The notes beneath the pieces are model-generated. The model made no database searches. It saw only the letters and a list, made by a program, of their open reading frames with translations, and was not told the DNA's origin. From Candidatus Zhuqueibacterota bacterium (GTDB lineage: Bacteria; Zhuqueibacterota; Zhuqueibacteria; Residuimicrobiales; Krinioviventaceae), in NCBI GenBank assembly GCA_016928775.1, contig JAFGKD010000061.1, forward strand, positions 1 through 64,000: DNA of 64,000 bases. Reading direction: 5' to 3'. Shown here in pieces: positions 1 through 8,113 of the stretch (positions are counted from its first letter, which is position 1; every line of letters begins with the position of its first letter). The position numbers and the translations under genes are program-made.

Positions 1-2
1 AC

Positions 3-41
3 GGCTACAAATTAAAATTCGAAATCGGAACCAGCTTGTGA
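3..41 (+). CDS. Possible 3' tail of an upstream beta-barrel gene (partial)
   Basis: The third frame is open from the window edge to a TGA at 39-41. The last residues (Y-K-L-K-F-E-I-G-T-S-L) alternate polar and hydrophobic positions, as a terminal outer-membrane beta-strand does. Several neighbours downstream are beta-barrel proteins, which makes this plausible, but 12 codons are too few to assign a family. Confidence 0.25.
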   Translation, partial: GYKLKFEIGTSL

Positions 42-72
42 AATGCAAGAATTTGAGGGTTTCTAAAACATA

Positions 73-1245
73 ATGAAAATCAGTGATGATACTATCTATC
101 AGGCGGCCATGCTGGATTTGAGGAAGGATGCCGTCGTCTTTAAGTTTCCGGCTTTCGATTCCAAATATGTATCACTGATGACCACTAGCTACGACCACTA
201 TATCGAAATCCCCCTGTCAACAGTGGAAGGGGATTTTCAAGAACCCAAAACAGTGCTTTTTTATACAAAGAGAACGGAAGGGTATAGCGGGAAAAAGCTC
301 GAAGGCATTGATGAAATATTCGAAATGACTGGTGATTTTGTTTCAGCGACATTGAGGGTGATGCCCCATGCCAACGAACCCGAGCGGTTTAAGCGAATTG
401 TTGATCAAATCAATTCCATTAAAGGGATGTCGTTATCGGAGTTTCTTGGCAAACCCGCACCGGAAGCCGATAAAGTAAACTTTCCTCCCTACGGGAAAAC
501 AGATGCCGATATCTTTGAGAATAACCTGCTTGAAGTGATGCAGTTTGTCTTCAATCACACTACCTTTGACCCGAATAATGAACTGGATCGTAAGGTGCTT
601 GAGGTGTATGCGCCCCTGGGTGTTGTCCCCGGAAAGCAGTATGACCCTGAAACGGCAGTAAAGATCGATGGGAAGAAATTCAGGGAGATTTCCATCAAGG
701 TCAGGGATGAACAAATTGCTATCATGAATGATCCGAAGCGAATGGCACCTTATCTTACGCTCATTTTCCAGCCCAAAGGTACGACCGGAGTCGGACTTGA
801 TGAAATGCTGTTTCCTTCAGTCGTCGGCCCTATGGGGCAGCCGGCGAAGGAGGCGATGTACCCGGCAATTGTCACAGAAGATGGCGCGCCGATGAACGCC
901 CAGCACGACTATGTTATCCGCATGACGAAAGATGAGTTGCCTCCTGCCAATGCGTTCTGGTCGTTCACGCTTTACGATGCGGTCAACGGTTTTTTTATTC
1001 CCAATGAACACAAGAAATACAGCGTTGGGGAAAATGGCGGAATGAAGCTGAATGACGAAGGGGGCATTGACATATACATTGCCGCCGAAAAGCCGAAAGG
1101 CGTTCCTGATGAGAACTGGCTGCCCATTGAACGGAAAGATATGGAACTGAATATCATCCTGCGTATCTATGCGCCTGATCTGGAGAAAATGAAAACCTGG
1201 AAACCGCCCAAGGCGAAAATGGTGAAAAGAGCATCCGATATTTAA
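73..1245 (+). CDS. DUF1254/DUF1214 domain protein, N-terminally short
   Basis: This 390-residue protein resembles the DUF1254 (N-terminal) plus DUF1214 (C-terminal) family, mostly exported proteins of unknown role. The N-terminal part runs to about residue 120. The C-terminal part (about 285-380) carries the family-like stretch A-F-W-S-F-T-L-Y-D followed by a conserved G-G-I-D-I-Y-I strand. Family members normally start with a signal peptide and some 60-80 residues before the D-D-T-I-Y motif. Here that motif lies at residues 5-9 and the same frame has a TAA at 64-66, just upstream of the ATG. The gene may therefore be 5'-truncated, or broken by a nonsense or frameshift change near the window edge. 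No clear ribosome binding site precedes the ATG. The short lipoprotein and transporter that follow are, as far as I recall, common neighbours of this family. Function unknown. Confidence 0.7.
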   Translation: MKISDDTIYQAAMLDLRKDAVVFKFPAFDSKYVSLMTTSYDHYIEIPLSTVEGDFQEPKTVLFYTKRTEGYSGKKLEGIDEIFEMTGDFVSATLRVMPHANEPERFKRIVDQINSIKGMSLSEFLGKPAPEADKVNFPPYGKTDADIFENNLLEVMQFVFNHTTFDPNNELDRKVLEVYAPLGVVPGKQYDPETAVKIDGKKFREISIKVRDEQIAIMNDPKRMAPYLTLIFQPKGTTGVGLDEMLFPSVVGPMGQPAKEAMYPAIVTEDGAPMNAQHDYVIRMTKDELPPANAFWSFTLYDAVNGFFIPNEHKKYSVGENGGMKLNDEGGIDIYIAAEKPKGVPDENWLPIERKDMELNIILRIYAPDLEKMKTWKPPKAKMVKRASDI

Positions 1246-1262
1246 TGTCATACAAAGACACG

Positions 1263-1397
1263 ATGAATAATATGGGTTGGTCGATGCAGGTGCGAATAAC
1301 GGTTTTGATATCTGTTTTACTGTTTGCCGGTTGCACCGGCATCGGCCCGCCAACCGTTGACCGGGACCGGTTCGACAAGAGCAAAGCGTTGGTGTGA
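1263..1397 (+). pseudogene. Very short lipoprotein, probable truncated gene remnant
   Basis: A 44-codon frame begins at ATG 1263 and ends with TGA at 1395-1397. It has a basic and hydrophobic leader and a good lipobox (L-F-A-G-C, Cys at about residue 24), then T-G-I-G-P-P-T-V-D-R-D-R-F-D. From memory, a family of much longer bacterial lipoproteins starts its mature part with nearly the same G-I-G-P-x-T-x-x-R-D-R-F-D sequence and goes on with a W-K-R-Q region. Here the frame stops six codons later, and neither other frame continues the family. I read it as the preserved 5' end of a deleted gene. A genuine small lipoprotein is the alternative. Confidence 0.45.
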
Positions 1398-1440
1398 CCC
1401 ATCCTACGAGTATAAAGAGTGTGAACAATCTGGAGTCGAT

Positions 1441-2346
1441 TTGAGAATTTTCTGCAAACAGGCTGTCGTGCTCGCCGGACTTTTGCTTTTGGTCTCTACA
1501 GTCCTTACGGCCCAGGACGTACAGCCGCGGGTGTACGCGCCGGCGCCAATCGGTGTGAACCTCCTCACGCTGGGTTACGCGTACTCGAGCGGATCGGTGC
1601 TGTTCGACAAAACCGTTCCCGTCGACAACGCCACTGGTAATATCCACAGTCTCAACGCCGCCTACTCGCGCTCCATCGCACTATTCGGCGTGGCGGGCAG
1701 AGCCGACGTTGCCGTGCCATTCGTGACCGGCGAGTGGCAGGGCGATGTGGCAAAGAGCGAACAGAGCACCTCGCGCAGCGGAATCGGTGATCCGGTAATC
1801 AGGTACGCTCTTTTTATCAGCGGGGCGCCGGCGTTATCCAGGGAAAAATTCGCGGGATTTCAGCCAAAGACGATCGTGGGGGTCACCATGCGCCTGCAGG
1901 TACCCCTGGGACAGTATGATCCGAACAAGATCATAAACCTCGGTTCCAACCGCTGGGTGTTCAGTCCGCAAATCGGCCTTTGGCATGTGATGCGCAAGTT
2001 CACACTTGAGGCCTATGCCGGTGTATGGCTGTTTCAGGACAACAGAGAATTTCTCGGCACACAGGTCAAAGCGCAGAAACCACTTTTCACCTTTCAGGTG
2101 CATGTCTCCTATCTGTTTGACAATGGCATCTGGATTGCGGTTTCGTCGCGCCAGAGCCTGGGTGGCGCCGTCACAATCGATGGTGGCGATAAACTCGATC
2201 CCGAAACCAACAACCGGTTGGGACTTGCATGCTCCATACCTGTCAAGCCCAGGTATGTACTCAAGCTCGTTGCCACGACAGGAGTCGCGGCCACGGTGGG
2301 CAACGATTATAGCACAGCAGCGGTTGTCGGGCAGGTGGTGTTTTAG
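1441..2346 (+). CDS. Outer-membrane transporter-like beta-barrel (MetA-pathway phenol degradation family)
   Basis: The protein has 301 residues from the TTG at 1441, chosen because GGAG at 1432-1435 sits five bases upstream and the translation begins directly with a signal peptide ending around T-A-Q-D. The frame is open further upstream, but that part is not leader-like. The mature protein is rich in amphipathic beta-strands and resembles the PF13557-type 'putative MetA-pathway of phenol degradation' proteins, outer-membrane barrels usually annotated as transporters. It follows the DUF1254 gene and the lipoprotein remnant and may share their transcript. The substrate cannot be deduced. Confidence 0.65.
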   Translation: MRIFCKQAVVLAGLLLLVSTVLTAQDVQPRVYAPAPIGVNLLTLGYAYSSGSVLFDKTVPVDNATGNIHSLNAAYSRSIALFGVAGRADVAVPFVTGEWQGDVAKSEQSTSRSGIGDPVIRYALFISGAPALSREKFAGFQPKTIVGVTMRLQVPLGQYDPNKIINLGSNRWVFSPQIGLWHVMRKFTLEAYAGVWLFQDNREFLGTQVKAQKPLFTFQVHVSYLFDNGIWIAVSSRQSLGGAVTIDGGDKLDPETNNRLGLACSIPVKPRYVLKLVATTGVAATVGNDYSTAAVVGQVVF

Positions 2347-2445
2347 TCGGCCGATTGTCTAAAAAAATATTCTTGCTCCTACGGCTCTGCCCGGGAGCGA
2401 GGATTTAACTACAAAATACATCATAACTAGAATGAACATTTCATC

Positions 2446-2964
2446 ATGAAAATGGCAGCTTTTATCCTTTGGTTATTATTTATTTTATCTCCCTTGTCGT
2501 TTGCTCAGGAACAACAGCCCGAGTACGATAAACATCATATTATTTTCTCTATGGCATACGTCGCTGTTCCGGAGGGAAGGAAAGATGTGGATGACAGAAT
2601 GGTTTGGGCGCCGGCTATTGGAATGGGTTATGATTACTGGTTTTGGCAAGATTTCGGCATTGGGCTAAGAGCTGGTGTTGAATTTGCGGAATACAAAGTG
2701 TGGTATGGCGAAAAAGATATTATCAGGGAGAATGCGGCTACGGTTGTGGTAATCGGGCTTTACAAAATAACCGACAACCTCACGTTTCTCTTCGGACCCG
2801 GTGTGGATATTGCGTGGCACCAAAGCTTCTTTGCGCTCAAGTCAGGTCTCAGGTATGAATTTAAAATAGGTAAAAATTTTGATCTGGGTTTTACCATCAG
2901 CTACGACTGGAAACGAAAATATAATGCGATTATACCCGGTTTGAGCCTGGGTAGGCGGTTTTAG
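2446..2964 (+). CDS. Small outer-membrane beta-barrel protein
   Basis: The protein has 172 residues with a signal peptide (M-K-M-A-A-F then a hydrophobic core, cleavage near S-F-A-Q at about residue 21). The rest is alternating beta-strand sequence with many aromatic residues and ends in R-R-F, a terminal Phe typical of outer-membrane barrels folded by the BAM complex. It fits an OmpW/OmpX-like or porin-family 8-strand barrel by length, but no family motif is certain. The next gene starts 30 bases downstream, so the two are probably co-transcribed. Function unknown. Confidence 0.6.
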   Translation: MKMAAFILWLLFILSPLSFAQEQQPEYDKHHIIFSMAYVAVPEGRKDVDDRMVWAPAIGMGYDYWFWQDFGIGLRAGVEFAEYKVWYGEKDIIRENAATVVVIGLYKITDNLTFLFGPGVDIAWHQSFFALKSGLRYEFKIGKNFDLGFTISYDWKRKYNAIIPGLSLGRRF

Positions 2965-2994
2965 ATAATAATGATGTCTCAAAAGGGCTATAAA

Positions 2995-3618
2995 ATGAGC
3001 CTGTTTCGAAACAAGAAAACGCTCATGCTGAGCACAGTTTTAACTGTAGCCATGATGGTTGCAGCGGCCGGCCTGATGGACTGCTCGAATACTACGCCGC
3101 GTTCGAATACTCCAATGGTGTATCGGACAAAAACCGGGAAGACGATTTTCGTATCGGAAACACAGTCGGTCGGCCGGAGCCTCACCACGATCAAAATAAG
3201 CACCAACGGCTTTGAACACAATTTTCAGGAAGAATACAAAGACCGGGATCCCGTTTCAGATGTTTTTATAGCGGATCTCGACGATAACGGCTTTGACGAG
3301 ATGTACATCATCACGACCTCGGCCGGATCCGGAAGCTATGGAAGTGTATTGGGATTCGCATCAAACAGAGACAAAAGCCTGTCCATGATTTATGTACCTG
3401 AAATACAGGACGGGGATAAGAACTTTGAGGGATACATGGGACACGACACCTTCAAGATAGAGGATCAAAAGCTCGTGAGGCGTTTTCCCATCTACAACGA
3501 GGGCGACACGAATGCGAACCCGACCGGCGGGAGACGAACACTGGTGTACGGGTTGGTTCCCGGAGAGGCCATGTGGCAACTCAAGATAGAACAATCGGAA
3601 AAGTCGGAGGATAGGTAA
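2995..3618 (+). CDS. PliI-like periplasmic inhibitor of I-type lysozyme
   Basis: The protein has 207 residues from ATG 2995, preferred over ATG 2971 because AAGGG at 2983-2987 gives correct spacing and the leader then starts at the signal peptide. A hydrophobic segment is followed by G-L-M-D-C, a poor lipobox because of the Asp before Cys, so lipidation is doubtful. The mature part has the features I associate with the PliI family: an early S-V-G-R-S-L-T-T segment, a central D-L-D-D-N-G-F-D-E motif, S-A-G-S-G-S-Y-G, F-A-S-N-R-D-K-S and G-Y-M-G-H-D. Family members bind and inhibit invertebrate-type lysozymes in the periplasm. Here the role would be protection of the cell wall. Confidence 0.65.
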   Translation: MSLFRNKKTLMLSTVLTVAMMVAAAGLMDCSNTTPRSNTPMVYRTKTGKTIFVSETQSVGRSLTTIKISTNGFEHNFQEEYKDRDPVSDVFIADLDDNGFDEMYIITTSAGSGSYGSVLGFASNRDKSLSMIYVPEIQDGDKNFEGYMGHDTFKIEDQKLVRRFPIYNEGDTNANPTGGRRTLVYGLVPGEAMWQLKIEQSEKSEDR

Positions 3619-3702
3619 CTGAACAAAATATCTCGTGCAGAGATACTATGTTAAAGAACTGACAATGACAAAGTGGAGCCGAATCACATAAAAACAATTT
3701 GC

Positions 3703-4072
3703 ATTCAACGCAAAGGCGCAGAGATCGCAGAGACACGCAGAGAAGAACTGACATTTACAATTTAAACGTCATTGTTCATCTTACGTGCATTTGTCCACTG
3801 TCTGCATTGTCATTTTGTCTTTGTTGCTACAAAAGTTACAACTCTTAAACATCGAAAGGCATCAACTTGTATCAGTGATCGGTTTCTCAAAAGAACCTCT
3901 TCGCAACTTTGCGTTCTCCGCGGCTCTGCGTTGAAATAATATTAATAAAAAAATGAAATACAATCTTTGTTCAATTTTATTGAATAACAAATAATTAACA
4001 AGATACGAGCCGCAAAGAATTATATGGCATCCTTTTTTTCTTGGCGTCTCTGCGACTTCGCGAGGCGTTTTT
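3703..4072 (+). repeat. Imperfect inverted copies of a CGCAGAG-type dispersed repeat
   Basis: The 600-base gap 3619-4218 holds no convincing gene. It carries three copies of one repeat type. Copy 1 (about 3703-3744) reads TTCAACGCAAAGGCGCAGAG onward. Copy 2 (about 3895-3936) is its inverted partner ending CGGCTCTGCGTTGAA. Copy 3 (about 4011-4072) contains GGCGTCTCTGCGACTTCGCG. Copies 1 and 2 could pair as a long imperfect hairpin of about 40 bases. No terminal repeats or transposase accompany them. Confidence 0.6.
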
Positions 4073-4218
4073 TCCGGTATGCTCCGTATTCGAATGGCCG
4101 ATATGTAATGGATTCTTAGATAAAAGCACAGAGTCGGGGTGACCTGTCCTGCGGCTATGGTTGCAGTGTAGATAAAGATGGGTCGCGCGATAAAAAAAGA
4201 TCAATGGAGGACATTGGC

Positions 4219-4863
4219 GTGAAACAATTTTTTCAATTTGTCAAAATCACTATTATAGGCGGCATTCTTTTTCTTGTGCCGGTGATCGTGCTAGTTGTCG
4301 TTTTGGGCAAAGCGCTGCAGCTCTCCTTAAAGCTCGCCATGCCGCTGTCAAAATTTGTGCCCGTCGATAATGTGTTTGGCCTGGCGGTCAATAATCTGGT
4401 TGCCATCGTCATTATCGGCATTTTATGTTTTCTTGCCGGAATTTTAGCGCGCAATGCCATGCTGAGTCGGGCTGTCGCCAAAGCCGAAACAAAGTTTTTA
4501 TGGCGCGTCCCGGGGTATGCCTTTGTCAAGGGATTTACCGATAGTATTGGCGATGACAAACTGGATAGCGCGATGCGGCCCGCCATTTTGCGCCTGGACG
4601 ATTCTACCCAAGTTGTATTTGAGACCGAAAAATTAAGCAACGGCAAATCTGTTGTCTATGTGCCGGGCGCACCCAATCCATGGTCCGGCTCGGTTTTGAT
4701 CGTGGATCAGGAACGGATTGACTATGTGCCTGTGAGTATGGCCGAGGCGATAAAACCGTTTTCCATGCTCGGTAAAGGTACGGATGGATTGGTGGCTAAA
4801 ATGCGTGGCGATGCCGAGACCGAACGTCCATTAAAAAATGCTTTTAAGGATATTGATTTATAA
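4219..4863 (+). CDS. DUF502 family membrane protein
   Basis: The protein has 214 residues from the GTG at 4219. GGAGG at 4206-4210, eight bases upstream, lies inside the first codons of the longer ATG frame starting at 4204, so the GTG is the better start. Two transmembrane segments (about 7-32 and 52-76) are followed by a soluble domain with V-P-G-A-P-N-P-W-S-G, a signature of DUF502 (PF04367) proteins. These are two-helix inner-membrane proteins of unknown biochemical role. The gene stands alone between repeat-bearing gaps. Confidence 0.85.
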   Translation: MKQFFQFVKITIIGGILFLVPVIVLVVVLGKALQLSLKLAMPLSKFVPVDNVFGLAVNNLVAIVIIGILCFLAGILARNAMLSRAVAKAETKFLWRVPGYAFVKGFTDSIGDDKLDSAMRPAILRLDDSTQVVFETEKLSNGKSVVYVPGAPNPWSGSVLIVDQERIDYVPVSMAEAIKPFSMLGKGTDGLVAKMRGDAETERPLKNAFKDIDL

Positions 4864-4988
4864 ATACGCCATTTTTTAAATGACAAAATAATTAAATGAC
4901 AGAATCATGAAGAAAATCTCTAAAATTCTTGCACGATCGTAAATGACTGCTCGGTTTGCTCAATGATTCGAGATTCTATGGTAAGATT

Positions 4989-5059
4989 AAAAGGCAGAAT
5001 GATTATATGGCAGAATCATTAAAAAAAACCTAAAAATATTTTTAATGATTCTGCCTTTT
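4989..5059. repeat. Palindromic GGCAGAAT repeat, copy A
   Basis: Two tandem half-units (GGCAGAATGATTATAT and GGCAGAATCATTAAAAA) are followed by the inverted unit TTTTTAATGATTCTGCC. The second and third form a perfect 17-base-pair stem with a short A/T-rich loop. It lies in the 230-base gap between the DUF502 gene and the next barrel gene, where it could also stop transcription. A degenerate fragment (ATGACAGAATCAT) lies near 4896. Same family as the elements at 5793-5878 and 33438-33548. Confidence 0.8.
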
Positions 5060-5093
5060 ATTTTTCACTAAAAAAACACAAAGGAAATGTGCT

Positions 5094-5654
5094 ATGAAAA
5101 CGATGGTTTTTATTCTAAGCGTTCTCTGCATTTTGGCAGTCCCGTTAATCGGGCAGGATGACGGCATGGAGACACCAATGAACCGAAATGAGCAGAACAA
5201 ACCTGCCTCTGACCGAGTGTATTATGGCGGCTCGATCGGATTGAGCATCGGCACCTATTTCCGGGTTGCGGTGTCGCCGTTGATTGGCTATCGAGTGACG
5301 CCAAAATTTTCCGTCGGCGGCAAGATTGGCTATGAATACATTCGCGACAATCGCTACTCGGATACGCTGGTGTCGAGTAATTACGGCGGCAGTGTGTTTA
5401 CGCGCTACAGGATGTTTCCCAATGCATTCGCCCATGCAGAATTTGCGTATCTGAGCTATCAATACAGAATCTCGGAAAATCGTTCCGAACGCAGCTGGAT
5501 TCCTTTTCTGCTGCTCGGCGGCGGTTATATTCAGCCGCTATCAGCCAGAACGTCGCTCGTGATACAAGTCCTGGTGGATGTGCTGCAGCATGAGAATTCA
5601 CCCTACAAGGATTGGGATCCGGTGGTGACGCTGGGAGTTGAAGTTGGGCTGTAA
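5094..5654 (+). CDS. Outer-membrane beta-barrel protein
   Basis: The protein has 186 residues. AAGGAAA precedes the ATG at a suitable distance. A signal peptide spans about residues 1-20 with cleavage near I-G-Q-D. The mature chain has repeated amphipathic strands with G-x-x-x-G-Y patterns (for example F-S-V-G-G-K-I-G-Y-E-Y) typical of porin-family 'outer membrane protein beta-barrel' proteins of about 160-200 residues. It ends V-E-V-G-L. It sits in a run of separate small barrel genes, each followed by a palindromic gap. Function unknown. Confidence 0.6.
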   Translation: MKTMVFILSVLCILAVPLIGQDDGMETPMNRNEQNKPASDRVYYGGSIGLSIGTYFRVAVSPLIGYRVTPKFSVGGKIGYEYIRDNRYSDTLVSSNYGGSVFTRYRMFPNAFAHAEFAYLSYQYRISENRSERSWIPFLLLGGGYIQPLSARTSLVIQVLVDVLQHENSPYKDWDPVVTLGVEVGL

Positions 5655-5792
5655 AGATTCGGCGCTTCCGGATTTTGGTTGGCATACATGGCGTTTATTA
5701 TTATTCGTGTGCTTTGAAAAAATAACTTCGCAAAGATACGAGGCTCAAAGCGCTTTCAACAAAAGCGTGCTCGAATTGCTTTGACAGCGTTG

Positions 5793-5878
5793 AAAGGCAG
5801 AATGATTATTTGGCAGAATCATTAAGAAATTCTCTAAAAAATGCCTTAATCATTCTGCCACTTGATGATTCTGCCTTT
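5793..5878. repeat. Palindromic GGCAGAAT repeat, copy B
   Basis: This is the fullest copy. The left arm has GGCAGAATGATTATTT then GGCAGAATCATTAAG. The right arm carries the inverted partners CTTAATCATTCTGCCA and GATGATTCTGCC. The arms pair over about 30 positions around an A/T-rich loop, flanked by AAA and TTT. It fills most of the space between two barrel genes and ends about 46 bases before the next start. Confidence 0.8.
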
Positions 5879-5924
5879 TTCCTTTAGAAAATCAAAGCCA
5901 ATTGAAAGCCATGGAGAGAATGTT

Positions 5925-6578
5925 ATGTTCAAATATATTCTTGCTATAGCGATGATGCCGCTGCTGTCTGCCTTGCCGGCTTTTTCCGACACCAATATCG
6001 GTTTGTATGCCGGGAACAATTCAGCAAACCTGAGCGGCGATGCCCCGTCACGCTGGCGCTATATGTCAAAAAACGGACTCGTGGGCGGTCTGTTGCTTGA
6101 ACACAAAATTGCCACAGATGTGTGGCTGTGCACCTCCCCCGGTTTTTCAGTCAAGGGTACGAAAATAGGCGTCGATATTCCCGGAGAGCGGGATCCCAAA
6201 GATAGTCTCTCGGTGAATATAAATTATGTGTCGCTGCCGCTTTTGGTCAAGATTGTCACAAAATATCCGAATGTCTTTGTCTCGGCTGGTTTTGATTTTT
6301 CCTGGAGACAGAATGCCTTTTACAAGCAGATCGAAAATGGCGGGGACAAGGTGGATATTAGCGACGGATTTGACGATGTAAATATCTCGGCGCTTTTTGG
6401 CGTTGGATTTTTGTTTTCCGTTGGCCGACCGCTTTTGCAGATCGAGCTGCGCTATATGCAGGGATTGCTCAACATCAGCACATTCGAAGCCATGAATCCG
6501 GAGGAGCAACTGCCGCCGCAGTTTAAAACAAAAGGTGTGCAGGTTTCGGTCGGGCTTGTTTATCCGCTATCACGGTAG
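5925..6578 (+). CDS. Porin-family outer-membrane beta-barrel protein
   Basis: The protein has 217 residues from ATG 5925, chosen over an earlier in-frame ATG because GGAGAG at 5913-5918 is correctly spaced and the translation begins with a clean signal peptide (cleavage near A-F-S-D). The mature sequence starts N-I-G-L-Y-A-G, then shows strands such as N-I-N-Y-V-S-L-P-L-L-V-K, a common feature of the PF13568 'outer membrane protein beta-barrel' family in FCB bacteria. It ends G-L-V-Y-P-L-S-R. Function unknown. Confidence 0.65.
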   Translation: MFKYILAIAMMPLLSALPAFSDTNIGLYAGNNSANLSGDAPSRWRYMSKNGLVGGLLLEHKIATDVWLCTSPGFSVKGTKIGVDIPGERDPKDSLSVNINYVSLPLLVKIVTKYPNVFVSAGFDFSWRQNAFYKQIENGGDKVDISDGFDDVNISALFGVGFLFSVGRPLLQIELRYMQGLLNISTFEAMNPEEQLPPQFKTKGVQVSVGLVYPLSR

Positions 6579-6648
6579 ACGAGATGAAACTTGAAAGAGC
6601 GAATAGCTTGAAAACACGATCCTGTACGTTAAAAGCACAGAGGACAAA

Positions 6649-7635
6649 ATGAAACGAAAAACAGCGAATCGCAAAATGTTCATTTTCATCCTGCATATGT
6701 TTGCCACGTTGCCTTTGTACTCGCAGGGGCAACCGCACGCCGCACCACGGACAACAACCGTCGGTCTGTCTGTGCTTGAAGACCATCGCTTTTTATCCAA
6801 TTCCGCAGTTCGTTCGCCGTTCATCCAGACGTTTTTTCGCAATAACCTCGGTGTTGGCCAGGCGCTGGACCTGGAGTTGCCCATCCTTAACATTGGCGAT
6901 GAGACAATCTGGGGATTGCGCGGCGACTTGATGTTTGTCGGGCTCGAATTCGAATATCAGCATGCTGTCAAATCGTGGATGGCGCCCTTTCTCACGTTTT
7001 CAATTTATGGTCGGCTCGGCAGCGGCATGCAGTCTATGTTGGCTCAAGGAATGACGTACGGGTCCGAGCTGGAGCTGGGATGGCTGTTTCGCTTGCGACA
7101 AACAAAACGTTCGCAATGGGCTGCGTCGGTCAATTTGTGGAACAGCAGTGGCGCGGTGATGAATCTTTATGATTACATCAACGGCATCATAGAGGATGGT
7201 CCTACGCCGGATAACCAGCTTTTTCAGAATCGGCCCTTTTTACGCGGCGGCGGTGGTTTGCGATATAGCTGGGCTGCCACACGGACAACCGGTTTGACCG
7301 TCACAGGCGAGTTCGGCTATGGCGAATCCGTTGACAGACGAATAGATAACAAAGTCTATGTCAATGTTCTCGGTGCGGCTGATATCGATCTGTTTCAATC
7401 AAAATACAAAGTGCCTCTTGGTTTTGTTCTGAGCGCCGGCGTGAATACGTTTGCCAGCGGCACAGACAACACCATCGCCGGCGATCTCCTTCGCTCTATA
7501 TTTTCGGTGATTTACACGGGGCGGCCGGACTTTGTATTGAGTGTCGATGTGATCTGGACACGTTTGCCGCTCAAGCAGCTCGATCAGACCATCAATAGCA
7601 GCATGATTATGTTGAATTCAAAATATATATTTTAA
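6649..7635 (+). CDS. Outer-membrane protein of unknown family
   Basis: The protein has 328 residues with AGAGGA upstream of the ATG and a signal peptide ending near L-Y-S-Q-G at about residue 27. The mature part has long amphipathic strands separated by short turns and finishes L-N-S-K-Y-I-F, with the terminal Phe expected of an outer-membrane barrel. The length suggests 12-14 strands. I recognise no specific family. It is the last of the small envelope genes before the carbohydrate region. Confidence 0.55.
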   Translation: MKRKTANRKMFIFILHMFATLPLYSQGQPHAAPRTTTVGLSVLEDHRFLSNSAVRSPFIQTFFRNNLGVGQALDLELPILNIGDETIWGLRGDLMFVGLEFEYQHAVKSWMAPFLTFSIYGRLGSGMQSMLAQGMTYGSELELGWLFRLRQTKRSQWAASVNLWNSSGAVMNLYDYINGIIEDGPTPDNQLFQNRPFLRGGGGLRYSWAATRTTGLTVTGEFGYGESVDRRIDNKVYVNVLGAADIDLFQSKYKVPLGFVLSAGVNTFASGTDNTIAGDLLRSIFSVIYTGRPDFVLSVDVIWTRLPLKQLDQTINSSMIMLNSKYIF

Positions 7636-7708
7636 CGGTTTGATGATCGATTGTTGGTTTCGTCATTTCGGCACGGATCACGTGCCATTGAAATTTTAAA
7701 ATATACTT

Positions 7709-7903
7709 TTATGTGCCGCCGGCTGTTTTGTCTTCGTTAACCAAAACCGCCACCTGTTTACCCAAAATATCAAACACCGTCAGGTTGACTTTGGCGGATT
7801 TGGGAATCGTATAACTGATGGTGGTCGCCGGATTAATTTATCCCCGGGCGCTGATCGTTGACAGCAAAAAAAATGATAAAAGCAGAAAATACCATTTACG
7901 CAT
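7709..7903 (-). pseudogene. Remnant of a secreted protein: signal peptide joined to a type IX sorting domain
   Basis: Reading leftwards from CAT at 7901-7903, a strong AGGAGG site precedes an ATG and a 21-residue signal peptide (M-R-K-W-Y-F-L-L-L). An in-frame TAA follows, and the same frame then continues I-N-P-A-T-T-I-S-Y-T-I-P and V-F-D-I-L-G-K-Q-V-A-V-L-V, the middle of the sorting domain found on six proteins in this window. It ends at TTA 7709-7711, before the usual final R/K-K-hydrophobic strand. The whole passenger domain is missing. Because signal and sorting domain share one frame, I infer one large internal deletion plus a nonsense codon. The rest of the gap 7636-8113 shows only the hairpin at 7938. 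Confidence 0.75.
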
Positions 7904-7937
7904 TGGTTCACCTCCTGTGATTCAATAAACAGGTATT

Positions 7938-7975
7938 GTGCACGTAAAGCTCAAGATTGGCGCGTGCACTTTTTC
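7938..7975 (+). terminator. Hairpin followed by T-run
   Basis: GTGCACG (7938-7944) and CGTGCAC (7963-7969) form a 7-base-pair stem with a long loop, followed directly by five T residues. It could be a rho-independent terminator on the + strand, but it lies 300 bases past the nearest + strand gene and just upstream of the remnant signal peptide on the other strand, so its role is unsure. Confidence 0.35.
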
Positions 7976-8113
7976 TCGCATAAATAATACAAAGCATCCA
8001 CAAACGCATGACAAGTGTTTTTATCATTGAGATGACAACGTGTCCAGTTTGTGAGTTGTGGATGCTGCGCATCCAGTCCCGATGAACGTATCAGACTTTA
8101 ACCGTTTGCTGCG

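Noticed and set aside
3703..4072. CRISPR array
   Set aside because: The repeated words are imperfect, unevenly spaced and inverted with respect to each other, with no constant-length spacers or cas genes.
4989..5878. Insertion sequence with terminal inverted repeats enclosing the barrel gene at 5094
   Set aside because: The enclosed gene is an outer-membrane protein, not a transposase, and each repeat is itself palindromic, so the flanking copies are independent elements.
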